Origin: JAIRVZ01 sp031553415
GTDB taxonomy: Bacteria > Bacteroidota > Bacteroidia > Bacteroidales > Azobacteroidaceae
Assembly (NCBI GenBank): GCA_031553415.1
Contig: JAVBLO010000019.1
Span: 62,001 to 126,000 of the forward strand
Length of the DNA stretch: 64,000 bases
Direction of reading: 5' to 3'
The position numbers were made by a program, and so were the translations under genes. Positions 18,152-27,975 of the stretch are shown here, one piece after another. Position 1 is the stretch's first letter. Each line of letters begins with the position of its first letter. The notes beneath the pieces are model-generated. The model made no database searches, was not told the origin of the DNA, and was given only the letters and a program-made list of their open reading frames with translations.

Positions 18152-21100
18152 CCTACTTTATAAGAAATCTCTGATACATTTAAGTCTGTAGTCATTAAAA
18201 GTTCTGCTGCTTTCTTCATTCTGACAATCCGTAGATATTCATTAGGAGGATATCCGGTAATGCCTTTCAGTTTCCTGAAGAAAGTGGTACGACTCATGTT
18301 AAATGATTGGGCAAAAGTTTCAATCTTGAAATCTGCATTACTGATATTCTCTTCAATGATATCGTGTAATTTATCCAGAAACACTTTGTCTCTGTCGGTA
18401 AACCCAATAGATGAACGTATCAAGCCTGGTTCAGTAGCAAATTTTTGTTGCAGCTTTTCACGTTGTTCTATGAGTTTTATTATACGTGTTAGCAAATATT
18501 TAGCGCTAAATGGTTTAGTGATATAAGAATCGGCTCCGGCCTGAATTCCTTTCAATTGGTGCTCTTCGGAAGAATAAGCGGTAAGTAAAATGACAGGAAC
18601 ATGGCTGGTGTCAAAATTCTTTTTCAGCCTTTTAGTGAATTCATAACCGTCCATTTCAGGCATCATAACGTCGCATACGACAATATCGGGTTGTTCTTCT
18701 GTCACTTTTTCAAGTCCTTCAACTCCGTTCGAAGCTGTACGAGCTGTGAAATACTGTTCCAGTTGGCTTTCTAAAAATGCCCGCACTTCATCATCATCTT
18801 CAATTATTACAACCTTGTATTCTTTATAAGGTTTTTCGACGGAAACTTCAAACATTTCTTCCCCGGGTTCTATATCTGAAGTCAATTCTATGGTAGATAT
18901 AACCTTTCCGGCCGATTGATTGCTGACGATTTCACTTTTGTTATAATTTTTATCCGATAAAGGAACTGACACTACGAAATATGCGCCTCCATATTCCGAC
19001 TCAGTATATTCAATATTGCCTTTATGGACTTTAACTAACTCAGAAGTAAGATGTAAGCCTATTCCGGTGCCATCGGAGGCATAATTGATTTGTTTGAATC
19101 TTTCGAACAAATGGTTACGCTGTTCTTTTGGAACGCCGGGGCCACTATCTGAAATACTCAAAGTGAATTTGTCGTTAGTTTCTGAAAAATGAAGTTTCAT
19201 AACAACTTTACCTTTCCCCGGAGTATGCTTGAATGCATTAGAAAGCAAATTATAAGCTACTTTATCCATTTTACTCTTATCAAGCAGCATATTATATTCA
19301 CTTTCATTGGATTCGAATAAAAATTCTATTTGCTTCTTTTCTGCCATTTCTTTGAATGTCAGATATATATCATGGAAAAAGCTTTTAACTTCTGTCGGTT
19401 CCAGATTCAATTCCATTTTATTATTTTGTAAACGCCGGAATTCCAATAACTGGTCAATCAACCGAACTAACCGGATGGAACTTTTAGTAAGTGTGTTTAG
19501 TTGCTTTTTTGTCGGTGAAGGCAAGTTTTCCATGTTGTTAAGATTCTCGATCGAGCCTCTGATAATCGTTAATGGAGTACGGAATTCATGTGAAATATTC
19601 GTAAAAAAACGCAATTTATATTCTGTAAGCTGTTTTTCTATCTCTACAGCCATATTTAACCTATGCATTTTTATCATCATTTTGGATACAAAAAAAGCAA
19701 TGGCTGCAATTGCGACCACATACAAAAAAATGGCCCAACCAGATTTCCACCAGGGAGGATTTACAACAATTTGTAATGTAGTTTCCTGATCACTCCAGAC
19801 CCCGAAACTGTTACATCCTTTCACTTTGAAGATGTATGAACCTGGAGGAACATTGCGATATGTTGCGATATTGTTGCGTGACATGGCATTCCAGTTTTTC
19901 TCAAACCCTTCCAGGATATACATATATTGATTGAACTCGGGAGCGTTATAATTCATCATCGTAAATTCAAGATTGAAAGAATTCTGGTTATGTTTCAATA
20001 TTATTTTCTCTGTAGAAGAGATACTTTGATTTAATGGAGAATCCTGGCCTCCCGGGCTCATATTATTACCATTGATTCTTAATCCGGTAAGAATTACAGG
20101 AGGAGCATATATATTGTACGTGATTTTTGAAGGATCGAATATATAAACACCATTGTAACTGCCAAACATCAATTCACCGTTTTTCTTTTTCCAGAATGCT
20201 AATTCGTTGAATATAGCTGATTGCCGGTTATTCGAAAAAATGAAGTTTTCGAAACGTTCTGTTTGAGGATCAAATTTTGAGATACCACTTTCCGTACTCA
20301 CCCATATATACCCTTCATCATCTTCCTGGATGGCTTGGATCATTTCATTTGACAAACCGTTTTGAGCATCATAATGTTTAAACCAAGATTGCTCAAACGG
20401 CTCCTTTTTTATTAATAAGTTGAGCCCGCCGCCCGTACTTCCCAACCAGATTCTTCCTTTACTGTCTTCATAAACTACCCTTACTTCATTGCTACTGAGC
20501 GATTGTTGTTCTTTCGTATCCAGATGCAGGTTGATATAATTACTTTCATTTTTAATAATCTCATCGGGATTGAATACAATAACTCCTTCATTACATCCTA
20601 CCCATATCAAACCAGAATGATCTTGTATCATGGAACGCATCATATTCAGATGCTTGTTTTGGAAATAAATTTGCCGGAAAGTTAACTTGTTGTTGCTACG
20701 CTCCGCCAGATGTAATCCTCCCCCGAAACTGGCTGTCCACATCCGGTTTTTAGAGTCACGCATAACAGTATAAATATTATTACTTGACGATGTTTGCCCA
20801 TCCCGGTCATTCAAGTGGTATGTTTGAGGATTACCATTCCCTTTCGGAGGAAATATCAGGAGTCCATCACCTTTGGTACCTAACCATTTATAGCCTGAAG
20901 TATCTTCTGCCATAGTAAACGGCAAACCTCCGGTTATCCGGTGTGTATGGGCCTGATGTAATAAAGAATCGCATACATGTAAATTACCGTCACGGGTTCC
21001 AAACCAATACCTTCTGTCTGAATCTTCGTATATCAGCCGGACAGCATTGTCCCGGTCACTATTACCCTTTGGAGTGGGATAAAAAATATCGAAAGGATAA

Positions 21101-22323
21101 TTGGTCAGTGAAATCTTGGCTACTCCGGCTAATTCTGTTCCAACCCATATTTCTCCTGAGCGATCTTCCGTAATACTAAGTAAATAATCCGTTGCCAGAT
21201 CTTTTTCTGTTGAATAGTGAAATGTTTGACCATTTTTCTGATCAATGGCAAACAGTCCATTCCCAAAAGTAGTAATCCAGATAATATCCCGTGAATCGTG
21301 ATAAACCTGGTATCGTTCGAGATTTATTAAAGAAAGAATCTCCTGCGGAATCAATTTGATAGGTTCAAAAGTATTATTCTGAAGATGACGCCATATAGTT
21401 CCTGACATGTTAAACACCCATAAATATCCTTTATTATCGGTATAGAAACTTGCATCTTTCAATTGGTTGCCCTGGAACAACCGTGCGGCAGACGTTAATA
21501 TTTTCTTTTTTATATCAAAAGCATAGATGTCATTTTTTGCGGCAATCAGAATTAGTTCATTATTAATCAGGCAGGAGCGATTGTTTGATAATTCCAGGTT
21601 GGAGTTGAACGTAATTTCCGGTAAGAAGGATTGTTGGAGGCAATCAAAGGTTACAATACTGTTACTTGTAATGAAAAACAAACGATTTTCCAATTCCTGC
21701 GCATTGAAAAATCGTTTGTTCTTCAAAAAAGAAACCTGTTCGTCTGTAACCTTAGCCAAGCCTTCTTTACTTCCAACCCATATATTTTGTTTTGAATCTT
21801 CAAATACAAATGTAACTGGTTGGTTTTGTATTTTATCTTTATCAGGAACCCAGGCTTGTAATTTGTTATCAAAGAATCTTACTCGGCAACAACCTTTTTC
21901 ACCCCACAGCCAAACATCTCCATTGGTCATGGTTTTAATATTGGAGAATATTTTCGATTCATTTTCCGGATCGTAGTCAATAAATGACTCTGATTTCGGA
22001 TCATAACAAAACATGGTATTTGAAAAAGCGCGTACCCATATAAAACCATTGCTATCTTCCATGATACCACGTATCCTGTTGTCGGGGAGCGATGGAGTTG
22101 AACCGTTTTTAAGTTGTATCACAACAAATTCTTTCCCATTATAGCGGTTCAGACCATTAACAGTGCCCATCCACATAAATCCTTTGCTATCCTGCATCAT
22201 ACAGCGGACTGTATTTTGAGATAAACCATCCCGATCGGTAATGGTGCTGATGCGAAGTATATCATGGGCTGATACTGCCATGCAGAAAAATAATAGAAAT
22301 AAGGCAAAATGAATACGTAACAT
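18070..22323 (-). CDS. Hybrid two-component system regulator HTCS-1
   Basis: 1417 residues, full HTCS architecture. A signal peptide (about 1-19) leads into a periplasmic double beta-propeller of Reg_prop repeats (GLSQNTVRCMMQDSKGFMWMGT and many similar, to about 740). Next are a Y_Y_Y domain (about 745-830), one membrane segment (GWAIFLYVVAIAAIAFFVS), HisKA with phospho-acceptor His912 in NISHEFRTP, a HATPase domain (SDSGPGVP, GTGIGLHLTSELV), a receiver domain with Asp1218 in VCDVMMPEMDG, and a C-terminal AraC DNA-binding domain. HTCS proteins sense a specific oligosaccharide in the periplasm and activate their PUL. It lies beside PUL 1 and divergent from GH105. Its 3' end is duplicated around the ATPase cassette, but the gene itself is complete. 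Confidence 0.97.
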   Translation of the reverse strand: MLRIHFALFLLFFCMAVSAHDILRISTITDRDGLSQNTVRCMMQDSKGFMWMGTVNGLNRYNGKEFVVIQLKNGSTPSLPDNRIRGIMEDSNGFIWVRAFSNTMFCYDPKSESFIDYDPENESKIFSNIKTMTNGDVWLWGEKGCCRVRFFDNKLQAWVPDKDKIQNQPVTFVFEDSKQNIWVGSKEGLAKVTDEQVSFLKNKRFFNAQELENRLFFITSNSIVTFDCLQQSFLPEITFNSNLELSNNRSCLINNELILIAAKNDIYAFDIKKKILTSAARLFQGNQLKDASFYTDNKGYLWVFNMSGTIWRHLQNNTFEPIKLIPQEILSLINLERYQVYHDSRDIIWITTFGNGLFAIDQKNGQTFHYSTEKDLATDYLLSITEDRSGEIWVGTELAGVAKISLTNYPFDIFYPTPKGNSDRDNAVRLIYEDSDRRYWFGTRDGNLHVCDSLLHQAHTHRITGGLPFTMAEDTSGYKWLGTKGDGLLIFPPKGNGNPQTYHLNDRDGQTSSSNNIYTVMRDSKNRMWTASFGGGLHLAERSNNKLTFRQIYFQNKHLNMMRSMIQDHSGLIWVGCNEGVIVFNPDEIIKNESNYINLHLDTKEQQSLSSNEVRVVYEDSKGRIWLGSTGGGLNLLIKKEPFEQSWFKHYDAQNGLSNEMIQAIQEDDEGYIWVSTESGISKFDPQTERFENFIFSNNRQSAIFNELAFWKKKNGELMFGSYNGVYIFDPSKITYNIYAPPVILTGLRINGNNMSPGGQDSPLNQSISSTEKIILKHNQNSFNLEFTMMNYNAPEFNQYMYILEGFEKNWNAMSRNNIATYRNVPPGSYIFKVKGCNSFGVWSDQETTLQIVVNPPWWKSGWAIFLYVVAIAAIAFFVSKMMIKMHRLNMAVEIEKQLTEYKLRFFTNISHEFRTPLTIIRGSIENLNNMENLPSPTKKQLNTLTKSSIRLVRLIDQLLEFRRLQNNKMELNLEPTEVKSFFHDIYLTFKEMAEKKQIEFLFESNESEYNMLLDKSKMDKVAYNLLSNAFKHTPGKGKVVMKLHFSETNDKFTLSISDSGPGVPKEQRNHLFERFKQINYASDGTGIGLHLTSELVKVHKGNIEYTESEYGGAYFVVSVPLSDKNYNKSEIVSNQSAGKVISTIELTSDIEPGEEMFEVSVEKPYKEYKVVIIEDDDEVRAFLESQLEQYFTARTASNGVEGLEKVTEEQPDIVVCDVMMPEMDGYEFTKRLKKNFDTSHVPVILLTAYSSEEHQLKGIQAGADSYITKPFSAKYLLTRIIKLIEQREKLQQKFATEPGLIRSSIGFTDRDKVFLDKLHDIIEENISNADFKIETFAQSFNMSRTTFFRKLKGITGYPPNEYLRIVRMKKAAELLMTTDLNVSEISYKVGISDPFYLSKCFKAQFGKSPSQYRNGQ

Positions 22324-22352
22324 ATTTTTGATGACAGATTTTAAGATTGATA

Positions 22353-22360
22353 CAAATTTA
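22353..22360 (-). promoter_or_regulatory. Possible -7 box for HTCS-1
   Basis: On the minus strand TAAATTTG matches TAnnTTTG about 30 bp upstream of the HTCS-1 start at 22323. No -33 match was seen. In this AT-rich 195-bp divergent gap I found no convincing box for the GH105 gene; TTATTTTG shortly before its ATG is only a near match. Confidence 0.35.
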
Positions 22361-22518
22361 ATATTTTTTTATGTTTCATTGACATATTTAGTGTAAAGAA
22401 ATGATAAGATGAATTCTATTTCCATGCATTGATTAAATATTACATATTTTAGTGCTGGAAATTATTCCTAATGAATGAATAATTCTCTTATTTTGTGGAC
22501 AAATAAGATCAATGAAAA

Positions 22519-23643
22519 ATGAAAAAATATCTGTTGCTTACAATAATTTTGTTGGGATTGGGAGACATATTACCAGCCAGTGATTTACCCAACCGTAATG
22601 AAGTTTTACAAATCATGATTAAAGTAAATAACCATTTCATGAAAAAATATGCGGATTACAAACAGCCATCCAATGTAGGAAAGCTTCGTCCGAGTAATAT
22701 ATGGACACGCGGAGTATATTATGAGGGTTTGATGGCATTGTATCAGATTTATCCGAAGTCAGAATATTATGATTATGCTTTGGGTTGGGCAGAATTTCAT
22801 CAGTGGGGACTACGGGGTGGAAATACTACCCGTAATGCAGATGACCAATGCTGCGGGCAAACTTACATCGAACTTTATAAAATAGAGCCGAAACCGGAAC
22901 GTATTAAAAATATCAAGACTTGTATGGATATGTTGGTTAATACTCCACAAAATGATGATTGGTCGTGGATTGATGCCGTGCAAATGTCAATGCCGATATT
23001 TGCTCAATTGGGAGATATAACTAAAGATAACCGTTACTATGAAAAAATGTATCAAATGTACACTTATACAAAAAATAAACAAGGTAAGAATGGTTTGTAT
23101 AATCCGGAAGACGGGCTTTGGTGGCGGGATTCCCAATTCATACCTCCGTATAAAGAGCCTAATGGGAAAAATTGCTATTGGTCACGTGGTAATGGTTGGG
23201 TATATGCTGCCTTAGCAAGGGTAATGACTTATATTCCGGCTGAAGAACAACACCGGGCTGAATATCTGACTGATTTTATTGCTATGTCTAAATCATTAAA
23301 AACTTATCAACGGGAAGATGGTTTCTGGAATGTCAGTTTACATGATCCTTCGAATTATGGAGGAAAAGAAACCACCGGAACATCTTTATTTGTTTATGGG
23401 ATGGCATGGGGCATTAATCAAGGCATATTAGATAAAAAAGAGTATTTACCTGTGGTACTTAAAGCCTGGAATGGTTTAGTAACCTATTCTGTTCAAGACA
23501 ACGGATTTCTCGGATGGGTGCAGGGTTCTGCACAAGAGCCGAAAAACGGACAGCCCTTAGCAGTTGATAAAATTCCTAATTTCGAAGACTTTGGTACGGG
23601 ATGTTTCCTTTTGGGCGCCAGTGAAGTATATAAATTGAAATAA
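22519..23643 (+). CDS. GH105 unsaturated rhamnogalacturonyl hydrolase
   Basis: 374 residues, the usual length for GH105. A signal peptide (about 1-20) suggests periplasmic action. The (alpha/alpha)6-barrel signatures are visible: RGVYYEGLMALY, NADDQCCGQTY, DDWSWIDAVQMSMP with Asp152 in the position of the general acid/base Asp, LWWRDSQF, and CYWSRGNGWVYAALARV. GH105 enzymes remove the delta-4,5-unsaturated galacturonic acid that rhamnogalacturonan lyases leave at the non-reducing end. It therefore works directly after the PL11 enzyme at 911-3097. The gene stands alone, divergent from HTCS-1, and converges on the DUF1080 gene. Confidence 0.94.
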   Translation: MKKYLLLTIILLGLGDILPASDLPNRNEVLQIMIKVNNHFMKKYADYKQPSNVGKLRPSNIWTRGVYYEGLMALYQIYPKSEYYDYALGWAEFHQWGLRGGNTTRNADDQCCGQTYIELYKIEPKPERIKNIKTCMDMLVNTPQNDDWSWIDAVQMSMPIFAQLGDITKDNRYYEKMYQMYTYTKNKQGKNGLYNPEDGLWWRDSQFIPPYKEPNGKNCYWSRGNGWVYAALARVMTYIPAEEQHRAEYLTDFIAMSKSLKTYQREDGFWNVSLHDPSNYGGKETTGTSLFVYGMAWGINQGILDKKEYLPVVLKAWNGLVTYSVQDNGFLGWVQGSAQEPKNGQPLAVDKIPNFEDFGTGCFLLGASEVYKLK

Positions 23644-23792
23644 TCGGATTTTGAAAGGAGCTTGCCCATGCGCATTGCACAAGAACAACTCTGAGAAACT
23701 TGTTCCCATGCATTGTTGTGCGTGATTTGATTTTTCATGCACCAATCGAATCTGATATCAATTCAATTGGTGCATTGGAAATATTGGGTGTA
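23644..23792. other. Convergent intergenic gap with 10-bp inverted repeat
   Basis: This gap separates GH105 (plus) from the DUF1080 gene (minus). ATGCACCAAT (23737-23746) and ATTGGTGCAT (23766-23775) form a perfect 10-bp inverted repeat with a 19-nt loop. There is no T-run after either arm, so a bidirectional terminator is possible but not clear. Nothing else is recognised. Confidence 0.4.
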
Positions 23793-24533
23793 TTACTTAA
23801 CTTTAATCTTCACATTTTTGAACCAAACTTCATCACCATGATCCTGAAGCAAAATATTTCCTTCCACAGTTTCACCAAAAGCTGGCCAGTCTCTGTATTT
23901 ACTATAAGCTACCAAAGCGCGCCACATTTGATTGGAACGTTCGTATTCTACCATTTTCACACCATTCAACCAATGTTCAACATGTGTACCATTTACTTTG
24001 ATAAGCGCGGTATTCCATCCTTCTTTGTTCATTGGTTTCACTGCCGGCGCCGGAATCAAATCATAAAGGGATGCACATTTACGGTTACCTGCAACACCTA
24101 ATTTGGCATCTGGATGTAAATCATCATCTAAAATCTGGAATTCGCAGCCGATTGAAGATCCTTCTCCTTTGTTCAATTCCGTATCAACAAAATATTTGAT
24201 TCCACTGTTTGCTCCGGGAGTTATTTTGAAATCAACTTTCAATTCAAAATTTTTATATTTTTGGATAGTAACAATATCTCCTCCATTGGTAGACTCTCCT
24301 CCGGTTGACTTAACCACTTTTAATACGCCATTTTCTACAACCCAACCTTTGGTTGGAAAAGTTGTCAATTTGCCTCCACGCCAACCATTGGTGGTTTTCC
24401 CATCCCAAAGAAGTTTCCAACCTTCAGCTTTTTCTTTTGCTGAAATTGTATTGTCAGCCTGATTCGTCGCATGCATAACAGAACTTGTTATGAATAACAA
24501 GATAAATAAAATTGCCTTTTTCATTTCTTTCAT
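23793..24533 (-). CDS. DUF1080 protein, 3-keto-disaccharide hydrolase family
   Basis: 246 residues. A signal peptide (about 1-22) is followed by one concanavalin-like jelly-roll domain of the 3-keto-disaccharide hydrolase family (PF06439). Family hallmarks visible are GWKLLWDGKTTNGWRG near the start, GGDIVTIQKYKNFELKVDFKI, NSGIKYFV, GCEFQILDD, YDLIPAP, GWNTALIKVNG, EHWLNGVKMVEYE and a closing LQDHGDEVWFKNVKIK. Some members hydrolyse or eliminate glycosides after C3 oxidation; others only bind sugars. It is the last gene of the long minus-strand run and shares that run with a Tat-exported Gfo/Idh/MocA oxidoreductase, which could make the 3-keto substrate. The activity is an inference from family and context. 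Confidence 0.9.
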   Translation of the reverse strand: MKEMKKAILFILLFITSSVMHATNQADNTISAKEKAEGWKLLWDGKTTNGWRGGKLTTFPTKGWVVENGVLKVVKSTGGESTNGGDIVTIQKYKNFELKVDFKITPGANSGIKYFVDTELNKGEGSSIGCEFQILDDDLHPDAKLGVAGNRKCASLYDLIPAPAVKPMNKEGWNTALIKVNGTHVEHWLNGVKMVEYERSNQMWRALVAYSKYRDWPAFGETVEGNILLQDHGDEVWFKNVKIKVK

Positions 24534-24557
24534 TTTTTCATTTTATAAGTAAATAAC

Positions 24558-26507
24558 TTAGTTTCTAAAAGGACTCGCAGGCAACCCTGCTCCATTGTAT
24601 AAATTGCAATCGGGATTATTTGCCCAACCATAACGTACCAACACAGGGAACTCAACCTGAGGAGAAGAAACAACGATTTCATTACCTTCAATCACTGCAT
24701 CCGCCCAATGAAAATGATGATCGGAACCGGCAATGGCAAATCCTTTCAATGGCAGGTTATCTTTCGTTTTTAAGCCTCCATTGGTATGTTCAAAGTAAAT
24801 CCTGATTTTATTCTGTTCAAGCTTGTAACCTTTATATACAGGGCCTGAATAAGCTATCATTTCTCCATAGGTATTTGCTCTTGCTGCTAAAGCCAAACGT
24901 AAACCTACATCTTGTTTATTCTTCGGATGAATATCTTTCGCATCACCTATATCAATTGTTACAGCCATTCCCGTATTTTCCAGATTCAATGTCTTCATTT
25001 GCGATTCGCGAAGTTCCGCCCAATTCGATTCTGTTGGTTCGGACTTCATTTCCCTGAAATTAGCTAATTGAACGAAATAAAACGGGAAATCACTGTTCCA
25101 CTGCTTTCTCCAGTCACGGATCAGCAATGGAAACAATTCTCCATATTGAACTGCCCGGTTATCATTAGCTTCTCCCTGATACCAGATAGCCCCACGGATA
25201 GAATAAGGAATAATCGGATGAAGCATCGCATTATAAAGAACTGTAGATCTGTTCGGGTCATCCGGTAATCTTGGCTTTCTGGGAGAAGACGCGAAATCTA
25301 CCGTGGTCTTATATTTCCAATCGCCGGCCAAAGAAATACTTTCGTTTTCCAAATTATTCTTCTTAATAAGATATAAACTGGTTTTATCCCCGTAAAAACC
25401 GCCACGGCCTCCTGTATCTGTTACTTTAACTGTAATAACAGCTTTACCTTCTTTTACCATATTTCCGGGAATGGTATAAACCCGCTTCGTAGCACGATTA
25501 TTAGTAGCTCCGACCTGTTTTCCGTTGAAATAGGTTATATCCCAGTCATCAACAGTCCCCAGGCTTAATTCCAGGTCTTGTCCCTGAAAATTTGCCGGGA
25601 TATCCAATGCATAGCGGAACCAGACAACTCCGTCAAAACCGTCCAACCCCTGGTCTTCCCAAATACCGGGCACTGACATCTTCTTCCAGTCGCTATCATC
25701 AACATTTACATCTACCCAGACAGGATTATTATTTTTATAGCCTTCATCATTTTGTATCAATTGAATTTCCCAATTTTTCAATTTGGCTTCATAATCAGCC
25801 TGCGATTCATTTTGAGGCATACTTTTCACTTTCTTTACCGCATCTTTGAAATAAGGCATATTTTCCAGTGATTCTGCACTGGTCCAAGCTTCGGCGATAG
25901 TACCACCCCATGATGTACTGATTAATCCTATTGGTACATGAAGATTCTGATTCAGGTTGCGACCAAAGAAATAAGCTACTGAAGAAAACAAACCAATTGT
26001 TGCCGGAGAACAAACCTGCCATCCTCCGTCGCGAACCTTCAGGTTTGATTGAGGTTGAGTACTGGTAGCTTTTTCCACATGCAACAATCTTATTTCCGGA
26101 TAGTTGGCAGCAGTTATTTCCTCCTTGAAATTATTGACTTCACCCCACCCAGCCAAAGGCATTTCCATATTGGATTGTCCGGAACAAATCCACACTTCAC
26201 CAATCATCACATCGTTCAATTTCACTTCTTTCCCATCGGAAATTAAGATTGAATAAGGACCTCCGGCAGCAAGAGTCTGAACAGATATTTTCCAATTCCC
26301 GGAAGCATCAGCTACTAAACTATACGTTTTATTATCCCAGGAAGTAGTAATTTTTACAGTTTTATTGGGAGAAGCCTTTCCCCAGATTGGGGCATCAGAC
26401 TGCTGCTGCAAAACCATATTATCACTGAATATGGGAGGAAGCTCTATTCGCGCAAACAGAGGAATTACCGCAAATAAAAACAATAAAGGCAAAATTATCT
26501 TTTTCAT
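24558..26507 (-). CDS. Sialate O-acetylesterase-type (SASA) carbohydrate esterase
   Basis: 649 residues with a signal peptide (about 1-19). The N-terminal beta domain has the family opening (PPIFSDNMVLQQQSDAPIWGKA). The SGNH-type catalytic domain shows GEVWICSGQSNMEMPL, with the nucleophile Ser in GQSNM, and AIWYQGEAND. A GH2-like jelly roll (about 275-390, GIWEDQGLDGFDGVVWFRY) is inserted in the catalytic domain, as is usual for this family. These enzymes remove O-acetyl groups from sugars; in plant-glycan PULs the substrates are acetylated pectin or xylan rather than sialic acid. The gene lies 18 bp downstream of the Gfo/Idh/MocA gene. Confidence 0.9.
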   Translation of the reverse strand: MKKIILPLLFLFAVIPLFARIELPPIFSDNMVLQQQSDAPIWGKASPNKTVKITTSWDNKTYSLVADASGNWKISVQTLAAGGPYSILISDGKEVKLNDVMIGEVWICSGQSNMEMPLAGWGEVNNFKEEITAANYPEIRLLHVEKATSTQPQSNLKVRDGGWQVCSPATIGLFSSVAYFFGRNLNQNLHVPIGLISTSWGGTIAEAWTSAESLENMPYFKDAVKKVKSMPQNESQADYEAKLKNWEIQLIQNDEGYKNNNPVWVDVNVDDSDWKKMSVPGIWEDQGLDGFDGVVWFRYALDIPANFQGQDLELSLGTVDDWDITYFNGKQVGATNNRATKRVYTIPGNMVKEGKAVITVKVTDTGGRGGFYGDKTSLYLIKKNNLENESISLAGDWKYKTTVDFASSPRKPRLPDDPNRSTVLYNAMLHPIIPYSIRGAIWYQGEANDNRAVQYGELFPLLIRDWRKQWNSDFPFYFVQLANFREMKSEPTESNWAELRESQMKTLNLENTGMAVTIDIGDAKDIHPKNKQDVGLRLALAARANTYGEMIAYSGPVYKGYKLEQNKIRIYFEHTNGGLKTKDNLPLKGFAIAGSDHHFHWADAVIEGNEIVVSSPQVEFPVLVRYGWANNPDCNLYNGAGLPASPFRN

Positions 26508-26525
26508 CTGTTTATAATTTATCCG

Positions 26526-27950
26526 TCAGAGTTTATAAAATTCTTCCCAACCTTTGCGGGGAGGAGTCCCTATCAGCAACTGATTGGCCATTTTATTATT
26601 AGTGATCTGTTTCTTTTTCCGATCGAAAAGCAATTTAGTATTCAGTTGTTGCGCCAAAACTCCCAGGCAAAATACCTGTGACAATGGTCCTGCAATATGG
26701 AAAGGAGAACGTGTTTGTTCCTGACCTTTACATGCTAATAAGAAGTTTTCAAAATGATTGGAAGGACTTTTAGGCACTTCCGGTAACCGGGATTGCATTT
26801 CTTTTGCCTTTTCTTCCGGAATAATAGACAACGTACTTCCATGACTACCTCCTTTAAATGTCAATTCCTTGCTATAGATTATCTTACCCGGATTCAATTG
26901 CGAAGGCTGGATTTGCCCTGTAGTGGGAGGCGGAATATTAGGATCTAATTCCACATTTCCATAACCGGCAGGTACCGGGGGTAAATTATTAATTCCATCA
27001 TACCAGGTAACATCACATGCAGGCATATCTCCCCGTTGTGGAAATTTAAAGAGAATTGTTGAGGAATAGGGGAAGAAAAATTTATTATGTCCATCCGCAT
27101 ACAACATATTTATTTCTGTTGGAAGTCCTAAATCCAGAAATTCATGTGCTGTGTCAAGAATATGCGCACCCCAATCACCTAAAGCTCCCATTCCGAAATC
27201 ATACCAGCAACGCCATTGTCCATTGACATAATCATGATTATAATCGTGGAAAAATTCAGTACCTAACCAGCAATCCCAATCCAATGTAGAAGGAACAGAC
27301 TCTCCCGCCGGAAGACTCTTCATATTTACATCCCATCCATGCCACCGCCGCGGATTGTTCATGTGGGCGGTGATAGCTGTTACATCTTTAATAATACCGG
27401 CTTCTTTCCAAGCCTTGAACTGGAAATAGTTTGCTTCCGAATGCCCTTGGTTACCCATTTGGGTTACTACGTCATATTTTTTAGCGCCACGCATCATCAA
27501 TTCCACTTCATTGAATGTGTGCGCCATCGGTTTTTCCACATACACATGTTTTCCTAAAGACATGGAAAGCATGGTCGCCGGAAAGTGACTATGATCCGGA
27601 GTACCTATGCATACAGCATCGATTTCGTTGGACATTTTATCAAACATCCTGCGAAAATCCTGAAACTGCGGAACATCAGGCAACATCTTCATAACTTCAG
27701 TAGTCTGAGGCGCTCCCATATCCACATCACAAAGAGCAACAATATTGCAATGTCCTGTCTTATAAAGGTCTTTGATGATATCAGCAGCCCTGTTACCTAT
27801 GCCAATACAAGCCAGATTTACCTTTTCACCAGCCCCAATTTTCCGGAGTTTAAGTTTTGAGGCCTGATTTTTAGCATTTAAACTCACTCCACTGAGCAAC
27901 AATCCGGTTGCCAACAATGAGCTATTTTTTAAAAAATCACGTCTATACAT
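26526..27950 (-). CDS. Tat-exported Gfo/Idh/MocA family oxidoreductase
   Basis: 474 residues. The N-terminus is a twin-arginine signal (MYRRDFLKNSSLLATGLLLSG, with RRDFLK), so the protein is exported folded, with its cofactor. The Rossmann part follows (VNLACIGIGNRAADII, VALCDVD), then the Gfo/Idh signature EKPMAHT with the catalytic-type Lys, and DWGAHILD carrying the conserved Asp/His in the C-terminal domain. Such proteins are NAD(P)-dependent sugar oxidoreductases. Exported members linked to DUF1080 genes act as glycoside 3-dehydrogenases or related redox glycosidase systems. The DUF1080 gene lies two genes downstream. The exact reaction is not provable from sequence. Confidence 0.9.
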   Translation of the reverse strand: MYRRDFLKNSSLLATGLLLSGVSLNAKNQASKLKLRKIGAGEKVNLACIGIGNRAADIIKDLYKTGHCNIVALCDVDMGAPQTTEVMKMLPDVPQFQDFRRMFDKMSNEIDAVCIGTPDHSHFPATMLSMSLGKHVYVEKPMAHTFNEVELMMRGAKKYDVVTQMGNQGHSEANYFQFKAWKEAGIIKDVTAITAHMNNPRRWHGWDVNMKSLPAGESVPSTLDWDCWLGTEFFHDYNHDYVNGQWRCWYDFGMGALGDWGAHILDTAHEFLDLGLPTEINMLYADGHNKFFFPYSSTILFKFPQRGDMPACDVTWYDGINNLPPVPAGYGNVELDPNIPPPTTGQIQPSQLNPGKIIYSKELTFKGGSHGSTLSIIPEEKAKEMQSRLPEVPKSPSNHFENFLLACKGQEQTRSPFHIAGPLSQVFCLGVLAQQLNTKLLFDRKKKQITNNKMANQLLIGTPPRKGWEEFYKL

Positions 27951-27975
27951 AATGTTTTTCTTTTATTGAAATAGA

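Noticed and set aside
19307..19789. A 160-codon plus-strand frame inside HTCS-1
   Set aside because: It lies opposite the kinase domain of HTCS-1 and shows no domain or ribosome-binding context.
23737..23775. Rho-independent terminator between GH105 and DUF1080 genes
   Set aside because: The stem is perfect but there is no T-run on either strand; kept only as an inverted repeat.
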